Below are positions 59,344 through 64,000 of a stretch of DNA of 64,000 bases, in pieces. Source of the stretch: Agapanthus africanus (lineage: Eukaryota > Streptophyta > Magnoliopsida > Asparagales > Amaryllidaceae); the NCBI GenBank assembly GCA_030015575.1, contig JASDDO010000019.1, positions 515,006,986-515,070,985 on the forward strand. Reading direction: 5' to 3'. Every line of letters starts with the position of its first letter. The stretch's first letter is position 1. A model generated the notes under the pieces. The model did not search any database. It saw nothing but the letters and a program-made list of their open reading frames with translations, and was not told the DNA's origin. Made by a program: the position numbers and the translations under genes.

Positions 59344-59355
59344 TGGTATCAGAGC
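59344..59355 (+). other. Primer binding site, initiator-Met tRNA (copia-E)
   Basis: TGGTATCAGAGC, one base after the LTR. Confidence 0.93.
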
Positions 59356-59553
59356 CACGCCATTAACTTAGCCTAGCATGGTCTAGTGTGTTTAAAACCC
59401 GATCGAACAAAATCCCCAAAATCCGTAATTTCCATGCATATGTTTCTGTCGAAATTTTTTCAAGCTCCAAAAATTTTTCAGGTCACTGCAGAAACACAAG
59501 CATGAAATTCTAAGACATCTGGTAAAATTTGGTGCAACGATCTCTTAGTACGG

Positions 59554-59598
59554 CCGCGGAAACGCGGCCAAACCCCTGGTTTGGCCGCGGTTCCGCGG
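59554..59598. other. GC-rich 21-bp-arm inverted repeat near copia-E primer site
   Basis: Left arm 59554-59574 and right arm 59578-59598 around CCT, complementary at 20 of 21 positions. Core GCGGCCAAACC/GGTTTGGCCGC. About 200 bases after the primer site. The GGCCAAACCAGGG piece also follows the gypsy-B LTR hairpin (near 35288). Confidence 0.85.
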
Positions 59599-60768
59599 TG
59601 GGAATATGTGAACATTGCACTAAAATTTCCCAGTAAGTCTTATACTTGGAAATAGGGGTTTTGGGATATTATTTTTGGGCCCAGATTTTCTGTAAGTGCT
59701 ACAGTACTGCTTGGGGCCCACTTGATAAAATTTGTTCGATCGGATATTTTAAACATGCCAGTTCACAGTTTTTACATTATATCTGCGACCGTGAATGTCA
59801 CTCGATCGGTAAATCCAGTCTATCTGCTATAGCCCTTTTAGACGGATTTGCGAACGTGACTTTCACGTTGATGTTCTGTGATTGTACTGTGTTGTTGCGG
59901 ATCGGTCGTGGGGGATAGCCTGGTTGCAGTGGTAGTACTGTTTTGTTGTATTATGTACATTTGTTATTGCGGGACGAGCGTCCGACATGTGGACTGCCGT
60001 CACTGCCTATTTGTATTATTCTTTTGGGGCACGACCAGGTTGCGGTCGTTGTACCCGTTGTATGTATATTTTACTTTCTGTACTAGGATTACCCCGCGGA
60101 GGGGTGCACGGATAGCCGGGTTCTGGAGGGCAACAAGCCCGCATCTCATGGCATTGGGACGGAAGGGGCTCCACTCTAGAATTGGCGGGCTATTCGCCGC
60201 ACTCGTAGGGGGTACAGGTTGACCCAGGAGGGGTGCCCAAGTTACCGGATTCCGTGAAGTGCTGGGTGGTCCATTCACGGTGCTGAAGGGGGCTGCCTCG
60301 CTTCAGGTTTTGGCGGGTGACTTGCCGTGCCCGTAGGGGTCTAGGATTTCATTGCACAGGCTATCCACACGACCAGGGGAACGTCGGGTTTTAGCGGCTC
60401 TGTGAAACCCGGGGATCCCAGATATCTGTATTGATCTGTGTTGCTATACATTTCTGTGTTGTTGCATTTTCTCACGCCTTGAGCGAAATACTATATATTG
60501 GTATATATATTAGTAGATGTTGTATATGTTTTGCATCCGCGCTAGTCCAGTCCCCGCTCTGTCGTTAGTTAGCTAACCTAACGGGTGATGACGGGACCCA
60601 GTGGCGAATGCGGATGGCATATACGTACGTCAGTATATTTTCATTCTTTGTGGTGTGATCAATTGATGGGACTGCATTGATTCGGATCAATGCAAGTTAA
60701 ACAAACCTAATCTGATGTTGTTGGAACACTTTTTCAAAAAGCTGTTATTGCAAGGGCGTTTTCTTTTG

Positions 60769-60986
60769 TTTTGCATCGTGGTATTCATTTGGAATATCCT
60801 GCTCCTCAGTCGACGAGGCAAGGGCCGAGATCCCTTCACCGGGAGTGACCCCTTGAACAAAAGTTTGCGTCAGGGCAATAACTTCACTATAGCCGATTAC
60901 TTTTGCTTTGCATCGTGGTATTCAGTTGGAATATCCTGCACCTCATTCTACGGGGAAAGAGCCGAGATCCCTTCACCGGGAGTGAC
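60769..60986 (+). repeat. Two-copy repeat in copia-E leader
   Basis: About 80-base units at 60769-60850 and 60907-60986, each TTTGCATCGTGGTATTCA, TTGGAATATCCTGC and GCCGAGATCCCTTCACCGGG then AGTGACC, with a few substitutions. Period about 136. Confidence 0.85.
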
Positions 60987-61134
60987 CTCTTTAGCAAAGG
61001 TTTTCGTTACTATATTTTTATAAAGCTATCAGTTCCTTCAACGATATCAAGTTCATTACGTTAAAGGTTTTCGCCAGAAACCATTCGTAGCCCTCCGTCG
61101 TTTCATATGGATAGTCAATAGTATTCATGCTGTG

Positions 61135-61332
61135 TATGTTGGCCAAAGTCAAGGCACAGTGTTTGGTAGCTATTGGGTATTCATATGCAGCATAGATAGA
61201 TGCGTTGGTTTGGGACAGTCGTACTGCCATTTTGGCCAAAGTCAAGGGTATGTACGGGTGGGTTCAAATTAACCAGGAAAATGACGGGTAGAACTTGACA
61301 TGTGACTTATGATATGTTGGCCAAAGTCAAGG
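61135..61332 (+). repeat. Three-copy leader motif (copia-E version)
   Basis: TATGTTGGCCAAAGTCAAGG at 61135-61154, CATTTTGGCCAAAGTCAAGG at 61228-61247 and TATGTTGGCCAAAGTCAAGG at 61313-61332. Spacings are 93 and 85, the mirror of copia-1, with an identical GGCCAAAGTCAAGG core in all three. Confidence 0.88.
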
Positions 61333-61649
61333 TCATAAGAGCATGGGGCAGAAATCCACATCGGGAGTTTCAAAAGTACTGAAACTTGCCAGATATGCGC
61401 ATACCTTCTGGAGTGTGATAACGTGAGCGGATTCCGTCACGTGATCATGCGATGAGAGTTGGATCCCGATTCCCACTGACGAGTTGGTTTACTCCTCGGG
61501 TTATCCCGGCTAATTCTTCTTTCAGGTTTGGGGAAGAATTTGACGTTACAGTGGGAGGTTTCCAGATTAGATAAATTGGTAACCATTCTGATCTAGGTTA
61601 GAGTGCACGCTGAGTGTTTCTTTTCTCTCTCTCTCTGGCAGCGACCATT

Positions 61650-64000
61650 GACCCGACCCTAGACTATGACTCAGTGACCAAGTTGACCGAACCTTCTTAA
61701 CACTGGCTTTTGGATTGTCAGAGTTGCAGACCTCTTTGCCACTCCTAGTTTTACCCTTTTCTCCGGGACACCCCGTATTACTACGAACGTCCACTTCCAT
61801 TGGACAAAACCATCGTATGGTTATATACGAACTCGAAGGACTTCGAGGATGGTTTCCGGTTCTGGAGAAAACGAATAGGACTATTCAGTTGTCTTTTCCT
61901 TTTACCTTCTCTCAGGTTGCGAGTACTCCTTGGTTTAGGAGTAGTACACCTATTACACAAATTGGATAGTCTTCTTCGAAACCTTAGGCTGGTGCCGACC
62001 GGTAGGGAATGAAGAAAACCAATTAGCCTAAACGGTGTACAGAAGGTATTAAGTTCATACAAAGCAAGGGATTAGTAAGAGGGCAAAGTAAATTGCGGCT
62101 GCTATTCACGACCAAACCATGTACTTCTTTGTCAATCCTAAATCACCTATGAATTAAGTTCATTCGGTTGTCTTTTATCCTCACCTTCTCTCGCATTGCG
62201 AGTGCTCCTAGGACTAGGACAGTACACCCATTATGCTTATTGGATAGTCTTCTTCCAAACCATAGGCTGGTGCCGAACGGTAGGGAACGAAGAAAACCAT
62301 TTGGCCTAAAGGGGTGTACAGAAGGTAATGACTAAAGACATATAAAGGGATTTAGAGAGGTGGCAAAGAATTATACGGTTACAGTTGTGAATCTGGACAA
62401 TGGAAGAGGCATTACTAGGAATACCAGGAAACCCCATCGAAACATTTCAATGTTTCAGTTTCACTGTGTACTGTTAAAAGAAAACTGATTTCTCAATTAG
62501 ACACTTGCTCCAGGGTATGTATTTACCAGGCATGATTCTCACATCTGTATGGTTTTACAGATGATGAGTGGGAGTAAGTTATTGGGAATTAGGTGACCAT
62601 CCTCATTATATCGGGATTCGTTGGAATTGGTGATATTTGAGGAAGCCATCTGGGTTGTTTGCCGGTCGGCAAATATTTGGTTTTGAATATCCGTTGTTGT
62701 GCACCAATTTCAATTTGATATATCTGTACGTCTATTTTTATAGAGTGAGATATACTTTTTGAAATTATGTCTATGACATTTAGCTATATCAGTGGATGGT
62801 TAGGTAAGGAGCATTGAACAACGGTGTAATTCTTCTTAACCAAAAGTACAGTTTTCAACCTACGACACACAGTGAATGAGTCACTAGACTCAGGGGACTT
62901 ATACAGAGTATTGTATATTGTCCAGTGTCCATTAGGACAGAGGGGTTGGTCCTCGTACTATATTCTGTTTACTTTTAACTTCTCTAGTTCTTAGACATGT
63001 GTTCGTAGAAACACAGGGTCTAAGTTTTGAGGAGTTATAGGTATAAGAGTAAAGTAAGAACCAAGTGTTGCAAGTATCGAGATTCTTCAAGGTGATCGAA
63101 GATGTAGATACTTGTGAATGGTATTCAGTTGGTAGTAATGATTAAGAGAACTAGCTTCTCTTTCAGGTTACTCATAATTGGAAGTACTCCTAAGTTGAGT
63201 AACGCTGATCGGCCTCTCTTCCATTTAGTTGACATGCACTGGAGACAGCTGCATGATTTGAATCTGGTTCAATTAAATCGGTGCCTCTGTTTCTTGGATA
63301 TAGAACAGTTCATATCTTGACATTGTTAAGATACGGGGAGTTGTCCGGCTTATGCTTAAAACCAGACTCCGGATAACTCAAGGCACGTTTCTGTAATGGC
63401 TGTTTGTGGGTTGACCCGGGCTATGACGAGGGTTGACTTTCTACCATCTGGAAGATCAATAGTGATATTGTTCTTGACTCGCCACAGTTTTATCAAAAAT
63501 GGATTTTTTCAGAAAACCGTAGTGGGAGTATGGTAGAACTGGAAGTGATTCCAGAACCACAAACGATTACTGAAGATTTCATAAGAACCTAAAGATTCAA
63601 TCTGGTTTGACATTCCATTGGCCACTCCGCAGATAAGGTGGGTAACCTCAGGCACCCGAGAGGTACTTTGGTATGCTCAAGACGGTGGCAGGGAGGTTCT
63701 TGTTTACCCAGACTTGCCATTGCTGTTGTTCCAGGCTGCGAGACCCGGCGGAAGGATGAGTATAGCGTCGTTCTAAACTTGCTTTAGAAGCATACGTGTA
63801 TATGACTCTGCCAGAGGGTTGTCGTAGTCAGTGGGAGCAGCGGAAGCATTGGTGGACATCAAGCTTATGTCTATTTATAGACTAAAGCAGATATAGCGGA
63901 GATAGATCATCTATTTCTGATGTGAAGTCATAGGTTTGACTTCATCAGAATAGGGGATGGATCTGTTAAGAAGGTAGTAGGGTGTGATGTCCTGGTATTT
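61650..64000 (+). pseudogene. copia-E gag-pol remnant
   Basis: The start is placed by alignment of the pyrimidine-rich stretch before gag (TGTTTCTTTTCTCTCTCTC, 61616) with that of copia-3. The first ~1.7 kb is too decayed to assign domains. From about 63380, short matches to RT appear on the plus strand in shifting frames: KAR near 63382, P-G-L/YDE near 63420, SGSSG near 63832, FDFI near 63937 and then residues resembling KKVVG...VLVF at the edge, in the same order as FDFIKN...KKTVGRAVTFLVLYVDD of copia-2. Stops and frameshifts throughout. Non-functional. Confidence 0.7.
61883..62400 (+). repeat. Tandem repeat of about 240 bp in copia-E coding remnant
   Basis: Copies start at 61883 (ATTCAGTTGTCTTTTCC) and 62162 (ATTCGGTTGTCTTTTATCC), a period of 279. 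Shared landmarks: CACCTTCTCTC or variant, GGATAGTCTTCTTC, GGCTGGTGCCGA, CGGTAGGGAA, GGTGTACAGAAGGTA. The copies have diverged by many substitutions. Confidence 0.88.

Larger units (their letters stand above)
59356..61649 (+). other. copia-E untranslated leader
   Basis: 2.3 kb with no supported gene. It contains a near-perfect 21-bp-arm inverted repeat (59554-59598), GGTGCAC/CCGGGTTCTGGAG-like repeats (60090-60420, tracts such as GGCGGGCTATTCGCCGCACTCG and GGCGGGTGACTTGCCGTGCCCG), the block TCGTTAGTTAGCTAACCTAACGG near 60562 written here in parts, a 136-bp-period repeat (60769-60986) and the triple motif (61135-61332). Confidence 0.75.
57102..64000 (+). mobile_element. copia-E: Angela-like Ty1/copia in plus orientation, strongly degenerate, runs off window
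   Basis: 5' LTR (57102-59342), primer site, leader with the three-copy motif, then a decayed gag-pol to the window edge. LTR and leader are clearly the reverse complement of the family seen in copia-1/3/D. The coding region is far more decayed than the others and shorter: gag start to RT core is about 2.35 kb instead of about 2.95 kb. Confidence 0.87.

Noticed and set aside
1915..59355. Short matches to initiator tRNA-Met
   Set aside because: Only 12 bases next to LTRs; these are primer sites, not tRNA genes.

Overview
The window is plant nuclear DNA made almost entirely of LTR retrotransposons nested inside one another. I found no host gene, rRNA gene, tRNA gene or CRISPR array. Evidence for a plant: Ty1/copia elements with initiator-Met-tRNA primer sites, a GTGGGAGATTG-type polypurine tract and LTR ends of the form TGTTGG...TATGCCCTAGAGGCCATTAT (the Angela/BARE1/WIS pattern); a Ty3/gypsy chromovirus with a chromodomain and ~3.5 kb LTRs (Tekay/Del-like); and a third type with a TTGGCGCCATT primer site and AAGTTTGGGGGTA polypurine tract (Ogre/Tat/Athila-like). 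This suggests a large-genome flowering plant. A monocot is plausible because Angela elements are abundant there, but that is inference.

Layout. Left block: copia-1 (1-3944, minus strand, 5' part only) sits in the 3' LTR of copia-2 (3945-13568, minus), which sits in the 3' LTR of copia-3 (13569-22058, minus). Five bases later begins gypsy-F (22064 to 52064 and probably beyond, minus strand), a LARD-like element with ~4.1 kb LTRs and a ~3.2 kb internal region without recognisable pol. Its left LTR is split by gypsy-A (25646-47337, plus strand), which has three LTRs and is flanked by the 5-bp duplication AGAAG. The middle LTR of gypsy-A is split by gypsy-B (32847-44851, minus strand), a complete 12-kb Tekay-like element flanked by TTGAC. 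The right LTR of gypsy-F is split by copia-D (52065 onward, minus). The pol of copia-D is split by copia-G (55631 onward), and copia-G is split by copia-E (57102-64000, plus strand), which runs off the window.

Coding content. Every gag/pol is damaged: frameshifts, nonsense codons (many explicable as C-to-T change, e.g. CGA to TGA and CAG to TAG) and lost catalytic residues (YVDD to YVDG in copia-3; first integrase Asp to Glu in gypsy-B). The longest open frame is the 628-codon reverse transcriptase/RNase H of copia-3. Gypsy-A carries only an unrecognised acidic, coiled-coil-like reading frame.

The most unusual signals are non-coding. (1) The copia leaders contain a motif repeated three times at conserved spacing, with a core that is shared within an element but differs between elements. 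(2) A 34-nt stretch of the copia leader is identical to one in the unrelated gypsy-A. (3) Gypsy-A has the layout LTR-internal-LTR-77 bp-LTR. (4) Conserved hairpins occur in gypsy LTRs and beside primer sites and polypurine tracts. (5) The gypsy-F internal region holds an array of GTGCA...TGCAC units.
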